In this document: positions 9,356-21,094 of the stretch, piece by piece | Numbering within the stretch: position 1 is the first letter of the stretch | Layout of the letters: every line of letters begins with the position of its first letter | Assembly: GCA_012735275.1 (NCBI GenBank) | Contig: JAAYHR010000018.1 | Span: 1 to 64,000 of the forward strand | Origin: Erysipelothrix sp. | GTDB taxonomy: Bacteria > Bacillota_I > Bacilli_A > Erysipelotrichales > Erysipelotrichaceae | Length of the DNA: 64,000 bases | Reading direction: 5' to 3' | Made by a program: the position numbers and the translations under genes | Notes under the pieces: generated by a model | Databases searched by the model: none | The model's input: only the letters and a program-made list of their open reading frames with translations | What the model was told of the DNA's origin: nothing

Positions 9356-10302
9356 TAAACCACTACCTTATCTTTAAACCATTGTTTTATTTTATTTGAA
9401 TCATGTCGAGCTTGATCATTATCGAAAACTAATAAATCGCGCTCTTCAACATTATATTCTGTTTTTAACTCTTCATCTAAGACGACCATTTTTGCTTTTT
9501 CTTGTGAGTAGGCCGCAACTACTTGAATTGGGATAATATTACTTGGATAAACGATTGTCTTGATTTTACCTTCAAGGTGACTCTCAATCGCATCAATATG
9601 ATCCTTAACAGTATAGTTATCCGTCTCGCCAGCTTCACTCATTATATTTGATAAATAGATTGTTTCGGCATTTGAAGCATTAATTGCTTCACGAATACCT
9701 GGCACAATAATATTTGGAATGATTGAAGTAAAGAGTGATCCAATTCCAAAGATGATATAATCAGCTTCCTCAATTGCCTCAATTGCTTCGGGTGTTGATT
9801 CAACATTTTGATCATAAAAAACACTCTCGATCTCTTTATTTGATTCACGAATATTAGTTTCCCCAGCAACGATACTTCCATCTTTCATTTTCGCAAAGAT
9901 ATCTACCACTGATACCGTTGATGGAATAATTGACCCTTTAATTCTTAAAATCTTCTCAAGCTTCTTAATTGCTTCCATAAAGTCACCGGAAGAGTCAGTT
10001 AAGGCCGCTAAAATGAGATTACCTAATGAATGGCCCTCAACATCAATACCGGCTGAAGAATCGCCTAAAAAGCGGTAATCCATTAACTCTTTTAAAAGTA
10101 TCTCAGACTCAGCCAAAGATACTAATACGTTTCGAACATCACCAACTGCCGGTATTCCATACTTAGTCTTTAATCGACCAGTTGAACCACCATTATCAGC
10201 TACGGTAATGATTGCTTTAATATTTATATTATTTATATGTTTAATTCCTTTTAAGATTGAAGCGACCCCACTGCCTCCACCTATAACTACAAGCTTAATC
10301 AC
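9355..10302 (-). CDS. yvcK: YvcK/GlmR family gluconeogenesis factor
   Basis: VVIGGGSGVASILKGIK, TVADNGGSTGRLKTKYGIPAVGDVRNVLVSLA, EGHSLGNLILAALTD; next to whiA. Confidence 0.95.
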   Translation of the reverse strand: MIKLVVIGGGSGVASILKGIKHINNINIKAIITVADNGGSTGRLKTKYGIPAVGDVRNVLVSLAESEILLKELMDYRFLGDSSAGIDVEGHSLGNLILAALTDSSGDFMEAIKKLEKILRIKGSIIPSTVSVVDIFAKMKDGSIVAGETNIRESNKEIESVFYDQNVESTPEAIEAIEEADYIIFGIGSLFTSIIPNIIVPGIREAINASNAETIYLSNIMSEAGETDNYTVKDHIDAIESHLEGKIKTIVYPSNIIPIQVVAAYSQEKAKMVVLDEELKTEYNVEERDLLVFDNDQARHDSNKIKQWFKDKVVV

Positions 10303-11225
10303 TATTTTACCTTTAAGTTAAGCAGTGGTTTACTTGAAATATAATTATCCAAGTTATCCATAATTAACTGGCGGGTACGCTCATTAACTAAGACTGAACT
10401 TGAAGATATGTGGGGAGTAACACTTAAATTTTCAACTTGCCATAAAACAGAATCACTTGCTAATGGCTCAACATTAAAGACATCTAAATAAGCATGACCT
10501 AAATGATTACTTAAGGCATTAACTAAATCATCCTCAATAACTTGTGGTCCACGACCAACATTAATAAAGATTGAACCTAGTTTCATTGCTTCAAAGAACT
10601 GCTGATTAAACATTGCGCGTGTAGCATCATTTAATGGTAAAGCTGCGACAACAACATCAACGTCCGCTAAATGATCATAAACATCATCTAAAGCCAGACA
10701 CTCATCAAAGCAGTCAATTTGACGACCATTTGAGTTAACACCAATGGTATAGACATCAAAAGCTTGTAACCTTTTGGCAGTTGCTTGCCCAATAGCGCCC
10801 GTACCAAGGACTAAGACACGTTTACTAGCTAACTCCTGGATAATACCATTCGCTTCCTTACGGCTACCCCAATGCTTGTCAATTTGATACTGACGAAAAC
10901 GTGCCGCATCACGATAATAATCCAAAATACTATGTAAAACATACTCAGCAATTGGCGCTGAACCAACACCTGATCCATTAGCAAATAAAATATTCAATTC
11001 ATTAACTGCATCCATGTCAATAAAATCATAACCAGCAATTGTTGATTGAATAAACTTTAAACCTTTAATATTTTTTAACTCTTCAAATGGTGGACGTAAA
11101 ATACCAACAAAAACTTCCCCATCAATTTCTTCATTATTATAAACAGCTATTTCATAACCTAAATTTTCTAATAAGCCTATTTGTTCATCACTTAAGATTG
11201 ATGCATCTTGTAAAATTAGTTTCAC
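10302..11225 (-). CDS. D-isomer-specific 2-hydroxyacid dehydrogenase family protein
   Basis: VLVLGTGAIGQATAKRLQAF, GSIFINVGRGPQVIEDDLVNAL, LDVFNVEPLASDSVLW, VTPHISS. Confidence 0.9.
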   Translation of the reverse strand: MKLILQDASILSDEQIGLLENLGYEIAVYNNEEIDGEVFVGILRPPFEELKNIKGLKFIQSTIAGYDFIDMDAVNELNILFANGSGVGSAPIAEYVLHSILDYYRDAARFRQYQIDKHWGSRKEANGIIQELASKRVLVLGTGAIGQATAKRLQAFDVYTIGVNSNGRQIDCFDECLALDDVYDHLADVDVVVAALPLNDATRAMFNQQFFEAMKLGSIFINVGRGPQVIEDDLVNALSNHLGHAYLDVFNVEPLASDSVLWQVENLSVTPHISSSSVLVNERTRQLIMDNLDNYISSKPLLNLKVK

Positions 11226-11330
11226 CTAATCACCTCTCACTAATTTTAACATATTTCGCTCTAGATTGCTTAAAATCCCTTTGATTACAACTATAATTAA
11301 AGGACTTTTATTAAGATGATATTTATAAAA

Positions 11331-11368
11331 TAAAAACTGATTTACTATGTATTGATAGTAAATCAGTT
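11331..11368 (-). terminator. Strong stem-loop after trxB
   Basis: Perfect 13-bp stem AACTGATTTACTA / TAGTAAATCAGTT with 8-nt loop; T-rich on the minus strand. Confidence 0.75.
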
Positions 11369-11378
11369 AATTAATTTA

Positions 11379-12317
11379 TTAAGCAAAAGTTGCTTTAATG
11401 TATTCAAATGCTGATTGGGCTGCGATAGCACCATCTGCTGCTGCAGTGACTACTTGTCTTAAGAGTTTTTGGTTAATATCACCAGCTGAGTATAAACCAG
11501 CTACTGATGTTTCCATTTTCTCATTAGCGATAACGTATTTTAGTTTATCTAACTCTGCATAGCCTTCAACCATTGATGTAATTGGGTCTGATCCAATATA
11601 TGGGAATATTGCTGCACCTTCGATATCAAATTCTTTATCGTTGATTTTGTCGTAGACTCTTAGTCCAGTAATTGCTTTTCCATCTGCCAACATAGATTTT
11701 GACTCATGGTTGTATAAGATTGTTACATTGTCTAATTCTTCAACTTGTTTAACAATCTTAGCTTCTGCACGTGCTTTATCACCACGAACAACAATTGTTA
11801 CTGACTTAGCTAAGCCTGATAGGTAGACTGACTCTTCAAATGCTGAGTTTCCTCCACCAATTACAATAATGTCGCGACCTTTGTAGAAGCCACCATCACA
11901 GATTGCACAGTAAGATACTCCACGGCTTGCGTATTCAACTTCATTTTCAATACCTAATAGTTTTTCTTTAGTACCTGTTGCTAAGATAACTGCATGCGCT
12001 AGGTAGCTATCTTGATCTGAGATAACTTCTTTACCATATTCATGGTCTTTTACTTGGGTAACTTTTCCATAAATATATTCTGCACCTAAGCTTGTCGCAT
12101 GGTTGAACATTGATAGTGCTAGATCAGCACCGTGTGTTTGTTCAATCCCTGGCCAGTTTGATATTTCATTAGTTAAGGTTAATTTCCCACCTGGGGCATC
12201 ATTTTCAATAAATGCTGTTTTTAAGCCTGATCTAACTGCATAGATTGCTGCAGTTAAACCAGCTGGGCCACCACCAACGATGATTAGATCATATTTATTC
12301 ATTTTCATTCTCCTCAA
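11379..12317 (-). CDS. trxB: Thioredoxin-disulfide reductase
   Basis: [18 protein letters not shown], redox site [21 protein letters not shown]; start may be MNKYD at 12302. Confidence 0.95.
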   Translation of the reverse strand: MRRMKMNKYDLIIVGGGPAGLTAAIYAVRSGLKTAFIENDAPGGKLTLTNEISNWPGIEQTHGADLALSMFNHATSLGAEYIYGKVTQVKDHEYGKEVISDQDSYLAHAVILATGTKEKLLGIENEVEYASRGVSYCAICDGGFYKGRDIIVIGGGNSAFEESVYLSGLAKSVTIVVRGDKARAEAKIVKQVEELDNVTILYNHESKSMLADGKAITGLRVYDKINDKEFDIEGAAIFPYIGSDPITSMVEGYAELDKLKYVIANEKMETSVAGLYSAGDINQKLLRQVVTAAADGAIAAQSAFEYIKATFA

Positions 12318-13740
12318 TAATTTTAGCTACATCCATCAGATCATAGATTATATAATCTGGATTAGATGCCTTAATTTTTTCTTCAAATTGTTTTGTTGTG
12401 ACAATCGCAATTGAGATGAAACCTGCGGCACGCGCTGCTTCAACATCAGTTACTGTGTCACCTACATAATAACATTTTTTCGCATTAGCTAAAACTTCCT
12501 GCTTCGCTTTTAAGATTCCTTCTGGATTTGGCTTTGGATGCTCAACTTCATTACCACCAATAATAATTGATAAGTTTTCAGTGAAGTTTAATAAATCTAG
12601 TCCAAGTGTTAATGAATCACGCGTTTTACTTGATACAACACCCAGTACATAATTTTTGGCGCTTAATGTTTCCAGTAACTTTTTAGAATCTTTAATTTCT
12701 TCTAATGATTCTCTTTGCATATTCATATTTAACTCTTTATAACGGACAACACATGCATCAATATCATGATGTGCTTCTAAGTGACGCTCAAAACTATGGT
12801 AAAGTGTTGGCCCAATAAATGATAACTTAGTGTCTTCACTTAAAGTAATACTTGGATCCACTTCATTAAATACTTTTGTAAATGTTGAAAGAATTAGTGG
12901 ATTTGTATCGCCTAAAGTTCCATCAAAATCAAATAAGACTAAAGTGTCTTGCTTATCTTGCTTTTTTCTAAACACACCCATAAATCCAATCACTCCTACT
13001 ATTATAAAGACTAATGATACTAACTGGGCACTCTTTAGTCCCATAAACATTAATGAATCAGTTCTAAAATGTTCAATTCCAATTCTAACGATTCCATACC
13101 AAATTAAATAAGCATAGACATAGTCCCCTTGTTTCATTTTGCGAAACTTCGGTAAAGCAAACTTAATTAGGATAAATCCGAGAATATTAAGAATTGATTC
13201 CCAGAAAAACATTGGTTGACGATACTCGCCATTAATAAACATATAGTCTTTAAACCAGTTTGGAAAGTACTTAAAGTAGGCAGCAGACACAACTTCACCA
13301 TAAGCTTCTTGGTTAACAAAGTTACCCCAACGACCTATTGCCTGGGCAATCATTACGCCTGGCATTGCTGAGTCAGCTAAATCAAGAAAGCTAATCCCAA
13401 GTTTTGCTGTTTTATAGTAAGCATAGATTGCTCCTGCTACAAGTCCACCTTGAATTGCCAGTCCACCATCGCGGAAAGCCAAGACACGGGTTAAATCTTC
13501 TAAGAAGTAAGATATATCTGGATAGAAAATAACATACCAAAGTCTTGCTCCAATTAAACCAAAGATTAGGGTCCCAAAGAAGACATCCTCAACTTGTTCA
13601 CTTGAAATATTGCGCTTCTTTGCTGCTTGTGTTGTTAAATAAAGACCAACTGCGGCCCCAAACATAATGATAACTGCATACCATGCAATATCGATACCAA
13701 ATATGCTTATAAATGTTTTTGGATTCGGAAATAATTCCAT
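12295..13740 (-). CDS. lgt: Fusion of prolipoprotein diacylglyceryl transferase (N-terminal) and PpaX-like HAD pyrophosphatase (C-terminal)
   Basis: N-part: [62 protein letters not shown] (Lgt). C-part: [53 protein letters not shown] (HAD/PpaX). One uninterrupted frame of 481 aa. Confidence 0.92.
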   Translation of the reverse strand: MELFPNPKTFISIFGIDIAWYAVIIMFGAAVGLYLTTQAAKKRNISSEQVEDVFFGTLIFGLIGARLWYVIFYPDISYFLEDLTRVLAFRDGGLAIQGGLVAGAIYAYYKTAKLGISFLDLADSAMPGVMIAQAIGRWGNFVNQEAYGEVVSAAYFKYFPNWFKDYMFINGEYRQPMFFWESILNILGFILIKFALPKFRKMKQGDYVYAYLIWYGIVRIGIEHFRTDSLMFMGLKSAQLVSLVFIIVGVIGFMGVFRKKQDKQDTLVLFDFDGTLGDTNPLILSTFTKVFNEVDPSITLSEDTKLSFIGPTLYHSFERHLEAHHDIDACVVRYKELNMNMQRESLEEIKDSKKLLETLSAKNYVLGVVSSKTRDSLTLGLDLLNFTENLSIIIGGNEVEHPKPNPEGILKAKQEVLANAKKCYYVGDTVTDVEAARAAGFISIAIVTTKQFEEKIKASNPDYIIYDLMDVAKIIEENENE

Positions 13741-13743
13741 ATA

Positions 13744-14724
13744 CTATCGTCTACCTTCTTTTTCTAATTCTTGTTTTCGCTTTAAAAACTTCATAACACG
13801 ATCATTAAAGTCAACCGCACTATTAATTCCTTTTGCTTTTAATCTAAAGTTTGTCACAGCTGTCTCAACTAAGACCGCCATGTTTCGTCCAACCTTAACC
13901 GGGAATTCGATCTTTGGAATATCAATTCCAAGAATATTCATGTAAGTTTGAACTGTTTCGCCTAAGCGCTCATATTCTTTTTTGCCGTCCCATGGATCTA
14001 AATAGATAACAACGTCAATATTAATTGATTCAAGGATTGCGGATGCACCAAACATTTGCATAACGTTAATAATTCCAATTCCTCGAACTTCAAGGACGCC
14101 TTCTAAAATCTCAGGCGGTTTACCGATAATTGAATTATGCATGTTGTAAGTAACAACACGGTCATCCGCAATTAATACGTGACCACGGTTAATTAACTCA
14201 AGCGCTAACTCAGATTTACCGACACCTGATGCTCCCATAATTAGGACACCAGTACCATAAACGTTCATTAGCGTTCCATGGAGTGATGAAGATGGTGCAA
14301 AGACACTATCTAATAGAGCAATAATTTCAACCGTTACACGAACCGTTGGTAGTTTTGTACAGAAGACTGGGAAGTTTTTCTTATCCGCAATTTCTTTTAA
14401 AACTTTTGGTACGGGATGATTCTTAGTAATAATGATTCCTGGCGTATCTTCACCAGTTAAAAAGTCAAAGTGTTTCTTTTGATCTTCCTCACTCATGGTT
14501 CCAATAAAGGAAATCTCTTTATCACCAAGGATAACAATTCTTTTAACATCACTATGAATGTAGTAGCCCGTTAATTCTAATCCTGGTCGATTAACGTCAG
14601 GAACTAATACATCACGTAACAGACTTTCTTCATTTCCACATTCTTGGATAAAGTGAAATTCCGCTACAACATCTTTCATTTGTAATATTTCTCGATCAAA
14701 CATAATATCAATGTGCCTCCTCAA
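13744..14724 (-). CDS. hprK: HPr kinase/phosphorylase
   Basis: GVLIMGASGVGKSELALELINRGHVLIADDRV and EVRGIGIINVMQMFG signature. Confidence 0.96.
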   Translation of the reverse strand: MRRHIDIMFDREILQMKDVVAEFHFIQECGNEESLLRDVLVPDVNRPGLELTGYYIHSDVKRIVILGDKEISFIGTMSEEDQKKHFDFLTGEDTPGIIITKNHPVPKVLKEIADKKNFPVFCTKLPTVRVTVEIIALLDSVFAPSSSLHGTLMNVYGTGVLIMGASGVGKSELALELINRGHVLIADDRVVTYNMHNSIIGKPPEILEGVLEVRGIGIINVMQMFGASAILESINIDVVIYLDPWDGKKEYERLGETVQTYMNILGIDIPKIEFPVKVGRNMAVLVETAVTNFRLKAKGINSAVDFNDRVMKFLKRKQELEKEGRR

Positions 14725-17548
14725 GTGCGCGTTTTAAATACTTACCTGTATAGGATCCTTTTACTTTCGCAACCGCTTCTGGTGTTCCCTCAGCAACAAC
14801 CAATCCACCACCACTACCGCCTTCTGGTCCTAAATCAATAATATTATCAGCATTCTTAATAATATCTAAGTTATGTTCAATAACAATAACAGTATCACCA
14901 TTATCAACAATTCTTTGAAGAACCGCTAATAATTTTCTAACATCATACGAGTGTAAACCAGTTGTTGGCTCATCTAAGACATAAACTGTTTTTCCAGTTG
15001 CACGTTTTTGTAACTCTGACGCTAACTTAACTCGTTGCGCCTCACCACCTGAGAGTGTCGTTGATGATTGACCAAGTTTAATATAGCCAAGTCCAACGTC
15101 TTCTAAAATTTGCAGTGAGTGTTTAATATTGTGAATTGAATCAAAGAAGACAATCGCATCTTCAACTGTCATATCTAAGACATCAAAGATGTTTTTACCT
15201 TTGAAGGTTACTTGTAAGGTTTCATCGTTATAACGTTTCCCCTCACACTCTTCACATTTAACATAAACATCTGGTAAGAAGTGCATTGAGATTTTCTTAA
15301 CCCCATCACCACGACATTTTTCACAACGTCCACCGGCAACGTTAAATGAGAATCTTCCTTTAGAATAACCACGTAATTTAGATTCCGTTGCTAGGGCAAA
15401 TAAATCACGGATGTGATCAAAGACCCCAGTATAAGTTGCTGGATTTGAACGTGGTGTTCTTCCAATTGGATTTTGATCGATATTAACAATCTTATCGATA
15501 TTTTCAAGTCCCGTAATTGATTTAACTTTACCTGGTTTAATGCGAACTCTTCTTAATTCTTTCATAATTGATTTACTTAATACTTCATTGACTAGTGATG
15601 ACTTACCTGAACCTGATACACCTGTTACAACGTTGAAGGCACCAAGTGGGAATTTAACGTTAATATCTTTTAAGTTATTCTCACTAGCTTTATTTACTTT
15701 AACAAATAAACCATTACCCTTACGACGCTCTTTTGGTGTTGGGATAATTTCCTTACGACTTAAGAACTTACCAGTTAATGATTTACTATTTTTCATTATC
15801 TGTTTTGGTGTTCCTTCAGCTGTAATATAACCACCATGAACACCAGCTCCCGGTCCAACATCAATAATCCAGTCTGCCGCTAACATTGTATCTTCATCAT
15901 GCTCAACAACCAGAACACTATTGCCTAAGTCACGCATAGATTTTAATGTGTTAATTAATTTATCATTATCTCTTTGATGAAGTCCAATTGATGGCTCATC
16001 TAAGACGTAGAGAACGCCCATCAGTGATGATCCAATTTGTGTTGCTAAACGGATTCTTTGTGCCTCTCCGCCCGATAGTGTTCCTGCTACACGCTCTAAT
16101 GTTAAATAGGATAATCCAACATCATATAAGAATGAGAGTCGATCAGTAATTTCTTTAATTACTAGATTAGCAATAACCATTTGATTTTCATCTAAGTTAA
16201 GATCTTTCATAAATTCGATTGCATCTTCAACTGACATAGCTGTCCATTCAAAGATATTTTTATTATTTACTTTAACTGATAAAGCCATTTCGTTTAAACG
16301 ACGTCCCGAACAGACCGCACATTCTTGTTCTGATAAGAATGTTTGATACCAACGACGACTAGACTCACTTGAAGTTTCCATAAAGCGACGTTCAATTAAA
16401 TCTTTAACTCCCTCGATATAGTCATTCATAATTCGAATGTTGCCTGAGCGCGAAATTAACTCTCTTTGAATTCTGACTTTTGACCCATGAAGAATGATGT
16501 CCATTTCTTTCTTAGTCATTTTACCTAGAGGTTTATCTAGATCAATTTTATAGTATTCACATAATGTTTCAAATGTTTTCCATTCAATATTATCAGATCC
16601 GACCATATTCTTATAGTAGATAATTCCACCTTCATTGATTGATTTTTCCATTTCGGGAATTAACAGTTCCATATCTAATGTTTGTGAGAAGCCAATTCCA
16701 TTACATGATCCACAAGCACCAAGTGGTGAGTTAAATGAGAATAGTCTTGGCTCTAAAGCTGGGATTGAGAATCCACAAATATCACAAGCGTAGTTTGATG
16801 AGAATAAATGCACTTCATCATTTAAGCCAATTTCAACTGTACCTTCTGTTAACTCTAATGCCGCATTAATTGAATCATTTAAACGAAGTAAATTATCTTC
16901 ACGTAAGATAATTCGATCGACTACCACAGAAATATCATGTGGCTTAGCCTTATCTAAGTCTATCTCATCTTCAAATAATACTTGCTTTCCATCAATAATT
17001 GCTCTTACGTAACCTTCTTTTTTAAGTTCTGCGATTAATTCAGTGTGGCTACCTTTTCTTCTTTTAACAATTGGTGCCATTATCATTAAACGACTACCTT
17101 CTTCAAAGTTTTTAATTTGATCAACCATTTGCTTAACTGATTGTGCTTCAATCTTTGTATTATGGATTGGACAGTATGGTGTACCTACGCGGGCATACAT
17201 TAGACGTAAATAGTCATATATTTCTGTCGCTGTTCCGACCGTTGATCTTGGGTTATTACTTGTTGTTTTTTGATCGATTGAAATTGATGGTGATAATCCT
17301 TCAATTGAATCAACATCTGGTTTTTCAACGCCACCTAAAAACTGACGTGCATATGCTGATAATGATTCAACATAACGTCTTTGTCCTTCAGCATAAATCG
17401 TATCAAATGCTAAAGAAGTTTTTCCTGAGCCTGAGACTCCGGTCATTATTACCAGTTTATTTCTTGGTATTTCAATATCAATATCCTTAAGGTTATTTTC
17501 TCTTGCACCTTTTATTACAATTTTATCTAATTCCATACTCCACCTCAT
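14708..17548 (-). CDS. uvrA: Excinuclease ABC subunit A
   Basis: GARENNLKDIDIEIPRNKLVIMTGVSGSGKTSLAFDTIYAEGQRRYVESLSAYARQFL; zinc-finger CXXC pairs; twin ABC domains. Confidence 0.98.
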   Translation of the reverse strand: MRWSMELDKIVIKGARENNLKDIDIEIPRNKLVIMTGVSGSGKTSLAFDTIYAEGQRRYVESLSAYARQFLGGVEKPDVDSIEGLSPSISIDQKTTSNNPRSTVGTATEIYDYLRLMYARVGTPYCPIHNTKIEAQSVKQMVDQIKNFEEGSRLMIMAPIVKRRKGSHTELIAELKKEGYVRAIIDGKQVLFEDEIDLDKAKPHDISVVVDRIILREDNLLRLNDSINAALELTEGTVEIGLNDEVHLFSSNYACDICGFSIPALEPRLFSFNSPLGACGSCNGIGFSQTLDMELLIPEMEKSINEGGIIYYKNMVGSDNIEWKTFETLCEYYKIDLDKPLGKMTKKEMDIILHGSKVRIQRELISRSGNIRIMNDYIEGVKDLIERRFMETSSESSRRWYQTFLSEQECAVCSGRRLNEMALSVKVNNKNIFEWTAMSVEDAIEFMKDLNLDENQMVIANLVIKEITDRLSFLYDVGLSYLTLERVAGTLSGGEAQRIRLATQIGSSLMGVLYVLDEPSIGLHQRDNDKLINTLKSMRDLGNSVLVVEHDEDTMLAADWIIDVGPGAGVHGGYITAEGTPKQIMKNSKSLTGKFLSRKEIIPTPKERRKGNGLFVKVNKASENNLKDINVKFPLGAFNVVTGVSGSGKSSLVNEVLSKSIMKELRRVRIKPGKVKSITGLENIDKIVNIDQNPIGRTPRSNPATYTGVFDHIRDLFALATESKLRGYSKGRFSFNVAGGRCEKCRGDGVKKISMHFLPDVYVKCEECEGKRYNDETLQVTFKGKNIFDVLDMTVEDAIVFFDSIHNIKHSLQILEDVGLGYIKLGQSSTTLSGGEAQRVKLASELQKRATGKTVYVLDEPTTGLHSYDVRKLLAVLQRIVDNGDTVIVIEHNLDIIKNADNIIDLGPEGGSGGGLVVAEGTPEAVAKVKGSYTGKYLKRALEEAH

Positions 17549-17564
17549 TCTTAATATTATACAA

Positions 17565-17591
17565 TAAAAAGCCTTAACTTAAAATTAAGGC
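17565..17591 (-). terminator. Stem-loop between uvrB and uvrA
   Basis: Minus strand GCCTTAA-TTTTAAG-TTAAGGC-TTTTT directly after the uvrB stop. Confidence 0.65.
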
Positions 17592-17594
17592 CAT

Positions 17595-19568
17595 CTAATC
17601 TGATTGAATCTCTAACATCATATCTCTAAGTTGGGCAGCACGTTCAAAATCAAGGTCTTTTGCCGCTTGATTCATCTCAGTACGTAAGTTTTCGACCAGC
17701 TTAGTTTTATCCTCTCTATTATGTTTAACTGATTTCTTAAGATAATTAGTTGCCATTTCATTGGTTTCTTTTCCACGAATCGTATCACGAATATCTTTTT
17801 TGATTGTTTGTGGGGTAATACCATGTTCTTCATTATATGCAGTTTGAATAGCACGACGACGATCAGTTTCATCAATTGCTTTACGCATTGAATCAGTAAT
17901 CTTATCAGCATATAGGATTGCTTCACCATTAACGTTACGCGCCGCACGTCCAATTGTTTGAATTAAGGAACGCTCAGATCTTAAGAACCCTTCTTTATCA
18001 GCATCTAAAATTGCGACTAAAGAAACTTCTGGTAAGTCTAAACCTTCTCTTAAAAGGTTAATCCCAACAAGAATGTCGTATTTACCTTTTCTAAAGTCTT
18101 GAATAATCTCGATACGCTCCAAGGTTTTAACCTCATGATGAAGATACTTAACTTTATAATCCATTTGTTTTAGATAGTTGGATAATTCTTCGGCCATCTT
18201 AACCGTTAAGGTTGTGATTAGGGCACGCTCACCAACTTCTAAACGTTGATTAATCCGCATAACTAAATCATCAATTTGACCACGTGATGGAACAATGGTA
18301 ATCTTCGGATCGATTAATCCGGTTGGACGAATAATTTGCTCAATAATATGATCAGGGAATTTCTCTAACTCATATTTACCTGGTGTTGCTGAAACATAAA
18401 TTACATCCTTCTTAATTTCTTCCCATTCTTCAAACTTCATTGGGCGGTTATCAAGCGCTGATGGTAAGCGGAAGCCGTATTCAACTAGAGTTGTTTTACG
18501 GGCACGATCTCCATTGTACATTCCACGAATTTGTGGAACTGATACATGTGACTCATCGATAACTAGTAAGAAATCATCTGGGAAATAATCGTATAAGTTA
18601 AAGGGACGTTCGCCCTCTTCACGACCATCCATATGGCGTGAGTAGTTTTCAATACCTGAAACAACGCCAAACTCGCGCAGTGCTTCAAGGTCATACTTAG
18701 TTTTATTCTCAAGTCTTTGATACTCTAAGAGTTTTCCTTCGGCTTTAAAATAATTTAAGCGTTCTTCAAGTTCTGCTTCAATCTTATCGGCCGCAATTAA
18801 AACTTTCTTACGATCACGCGCATACTCGTTAGCTGGGAAAACATTATAAACAGAATAACCTTCAAGTACTTCGCCAGTTACTGAGTTAACTTCGGTAATT
18901 CTTTCTATTTCATTATCGAACATTTCAATTCTTAAGAGGAAATCATCCTTATGACCGAGGGCAACTTCAATTGAGTCACCACGAACTCTAAAGGTTCCAC
19001 GTTTTTGTTCAATATCATTACGGGTATATTGACGCTCAACTAATTTCCTTAGTAAATCATCACGCTCAATAATTTCACCAACTTTAATTGTAAAGAACAT
19101 GTCTCGGTAGACTTCCGGATCAGATGATCCATAAATAGATGCGACTGAGGCAACAATGATTGTATCTGGATGCGTTAAAACCGCATTTACTGCGGCTAAA
19201 CGAAGCATATCTAACTCATCATTAATCATTGCGGTCTTTTCAATATAAGTATCTGACCGCGGCATATAAGCTTCTGGTTGGTAAAAGTCGAAGTTTGAAA
19301 CAAAGTACTCGACATTATTATTTGGAAATAACTCTTTAAATTCAGAGTATAACTGTCCTGCCAAAGTCTTATTATGAACGAAGACTAAAGTTGGTTTATT
19401 TATTTCTTTAATCACGTTAGCAATGGTAAAGGTCTTACCAGTCCCAGTTGCACCGAGTAGAATTTGATCATGGACTCCAGCTTTAATATTATTAACCAGC
19501 TTTTCAATTGCTTGTGGTTGATCACCCATTGGTGTAAAGTCGGAAACTAGTTCAAATTTATTAGTCAT
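17595..19568 (-). CDS. uvrB: Excinuclease ABC subunit B
   Basis: [38 protein letters not shown]-terminal UVR domain. Confidence 0.98.
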   Translation of the reverse strand: MTNKFELVSDFTPMGDQPQAIEKLVNNIKAGVHDQILLGATGTGKTFTIANVIKEINKPTLVFVHNKTLAGQLYSEFKELFPNNNVEYFVSNFDFYQPEAYMPRSDTYIEKTAMINDELDMLRLAAVNAVLTHPDTIIVASVASIYGSSDPEVYRDMFFTIKVGEIIERDDLLRKLVERQYTRNDIEQKRGTFRVRGDSIEVALGHKDDFLLRIEMFDNEIERITEVNSVTGEVLEGYSVYNVFPANEYARDRKKVLIAADKIEAELEERLNYFKAEGKLLEYQRLENKTKYDLEALREFGVVSGIENYSRHMDGREEGERPFNLYDYFPDDFLLVIDESHVSVPQIRGMYNGDRARKTTLVEYGFRLPSALDNRPMKFEEWEEIKKDVIYVSATPGKYELEKFPDHIIEQIIRPTGLIDPKITIVPSRGQIDDLVMRINQRLEVGERALITTLTVKMAEELSNYLKQMDYKVKYLHHEVKTLERIEIIQDFRKGKYDILVGINLLREGLDLPEVSLVAILDADKEGFLRSERSLIQTIGRAARNVNGEAILYADKITDSMRKAIDETDRRRAIQTAYNEEHGITPQTIKKDIRDTIRGKETNEMATNYLKKSVKHNREDKTKLVENLRTEMNQAAKDLDFERAAQLRDMMLEIQSD

Positions 19569-21073
19569 TATTTAACACCAAGTTTCTCTAATACAAAGTT
19601 CTTTTGTAAATCATATTTATCTTTATTTTCATTATATTGTCTAATTGTACGGCTAGTAATTGCGGAATAGAGATCACCGTCAATAATTCCATTAACCTCT
19701 AAGTTTAAATCAGCTTGGTAAACACGAAGTGCAGTATCAGTCGACTGATCGAAATAACCATCACGACGATCAACCTTATAGCCTAAGAAATCTAAAGCAT
19801 TTTGAACTGTTTCAACTGCTTGGCCAATTTCATCAAGTTTATAAGTTTGGCCTTCAGCGTATGGTGCAAAACCATAAGCAATTATCTTATGTAGTTCCAC
19901 TACATGATCGGGTTTAATCCCAACATCATGAATCTTACCACCATCAGGAGCAAACCATTCAGCTGTCGTAAATTTAATTGCTGAATTATCTGATAGCATT
20001 TGTGTCTGTTGGACAGTTCCCTTACCATAAGTATTAACCCCAACGACAGTAATATTATCTAAATGACTCTTAAGTGCTGCCGTTAAAACTTCTGATGCTG
20101 ATGCTGTTCCACCATTAACAAGTATGACGATGTCATCAAAAGTGTAAGTGTCAGTTGCAATTGTTTTCTCATAAGACTTATTACCAGCCTTATCTTCTGT
20201 AATTAAAACAACTTCATCTTTATCTAAGAATAAACTGGCAATATCAATAACACTCTTTAAGTAGCCACCGCCATTATTTCTCAAGTCTATAATTAATTGT
20301 TTTGAATCTTTAAACTTAGCTAAGTAGTTAGCAACTTCTTTTGCAGTTGTTTCACCAAATTGTTCTAGTTCAATATAAGCTGTTTCAGCATTTAGTTGTT
20401 CACCAAAAGAAGAATGAATAACTTCTTTTCGAATCATAATGATTTCAACTTGCTTGTTATCACGTAAGACAACCATCTTAACTTCAGTATCAGATTTACC
20501 ACGAACCATTGATGAAACTTCATCTGTCGTTAAACCTTCAACTAAAACACCATCAACCGAGTACATAATGTCACCAGCCTTAATGCCACCAAGCTCTGCT
20601 GGTGAGTCATTAAAGACACGATCAATTAATAATACTCCATCTTCTGATTCATAATATTGAACACCAATTCCAACATAAGTTCCTGATAGATTCTCAGTAT
20701 ACTTTTGAATTTCTTCAGCCGATAAATATGTCGTATGTGGATCGATGAAAGAAACGTCTGACATTCCATAAAAACCATTGTCAGGAATTAAAGTTTCTAA
20801 ATTTTCAACATCCTTACCAAAATACCAATACTTAGTTAGTATATTTTCAATCTCATTAAACTTACTATCATCGCCAGTTAGACGAAGTGGAGAAATTACT
20901 TGTGCACTCGTAAAACCTAAAATAAAGAAAGCGACAATTAAAACAAGAATCGTAACAAAAATACCGCGACGTTTCTTTTTCTTTTCAATTATTTCATCAG
21001 GCCACTCATGACGCTCAACTTTAATTTCTTCAGCATCGATATTATTTTTATTCTCTTCCATATTTACCTCCAA
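19568..21073 (-). CDS. ctpA: S41-family C-terminal processing peptidase with PDZ and peptidoglycan-binding domains
   Basis: PDZ ([15 protein letters not shown]), [46 protein letters not shown]-terminal PG_binding_1-like repeat. Confidence 0.93.
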   Translation of the reverse strand: MEVNMEENKNNIDAEEIKVERHEWPDEIIEKKKKRRGIFVTILVLIVAFFILGFTSAQVISPLRLTGDDSKFNEIENILTKYWYFGKDVENLETLIPDNGFYGMSDVSFIDPHTTYLSAEEIQKYTENLSGTYVGIGVQYYESEDGVLLIDRVFNDSPAELGGIKAGDIMYSVDGVLVEGLTTDEVSSMVRGKSDTEVKMVVLRDNKQVEIIMIRKEVIHSSFGEQLNAETAYIELEQFGETTAKEVANYLAKFKDSKQLIIDLRNNGGGYLKSVIDIASLFLDKDEVVLITEDKAGNKSYEKTIATDTYTFDDIVILVNGGTASASEVLTAALKSHLDNITVVGVNTYGKGTVQQTQMLSDNSAIKFTTAEWFAPDGGKIHDVGIKPDHVVELHKIIAYGFAPYAEGQTYKLDEIGQAVETVQNALDFLGYKVDRRDGYFDQSTDTALRVYQADLNLEVNGIIDGDLYSAITSRTIRQYNENKDKYDLQKNFVLEKLGVK

Positions 21074-21094
21074 ATACTTTTATCTTAATTACTT

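Noticed and set aside
9642-9881. 79-aa minus ORF within yvcK
   Set aside because: Alternate frame of a conserved gene.
15540-15830. 96-aa plus ORF opposite uvrA
   Set aside because: Mirror of the conserved second UvrA ATPase domain; no independent support.
17143-17490. 115-aa plus ORF opposite uvrA N-terminus
   Set aside because: Antisense shadow with no RBS or homology seen.
17565-17591. Possible second gene boundary or attenuator of DNA-repair expression between uvrB and uvrA
   Set aside because: Simple intrinsic terminator is sufficient; I could not identify a LexA-type box nearby.
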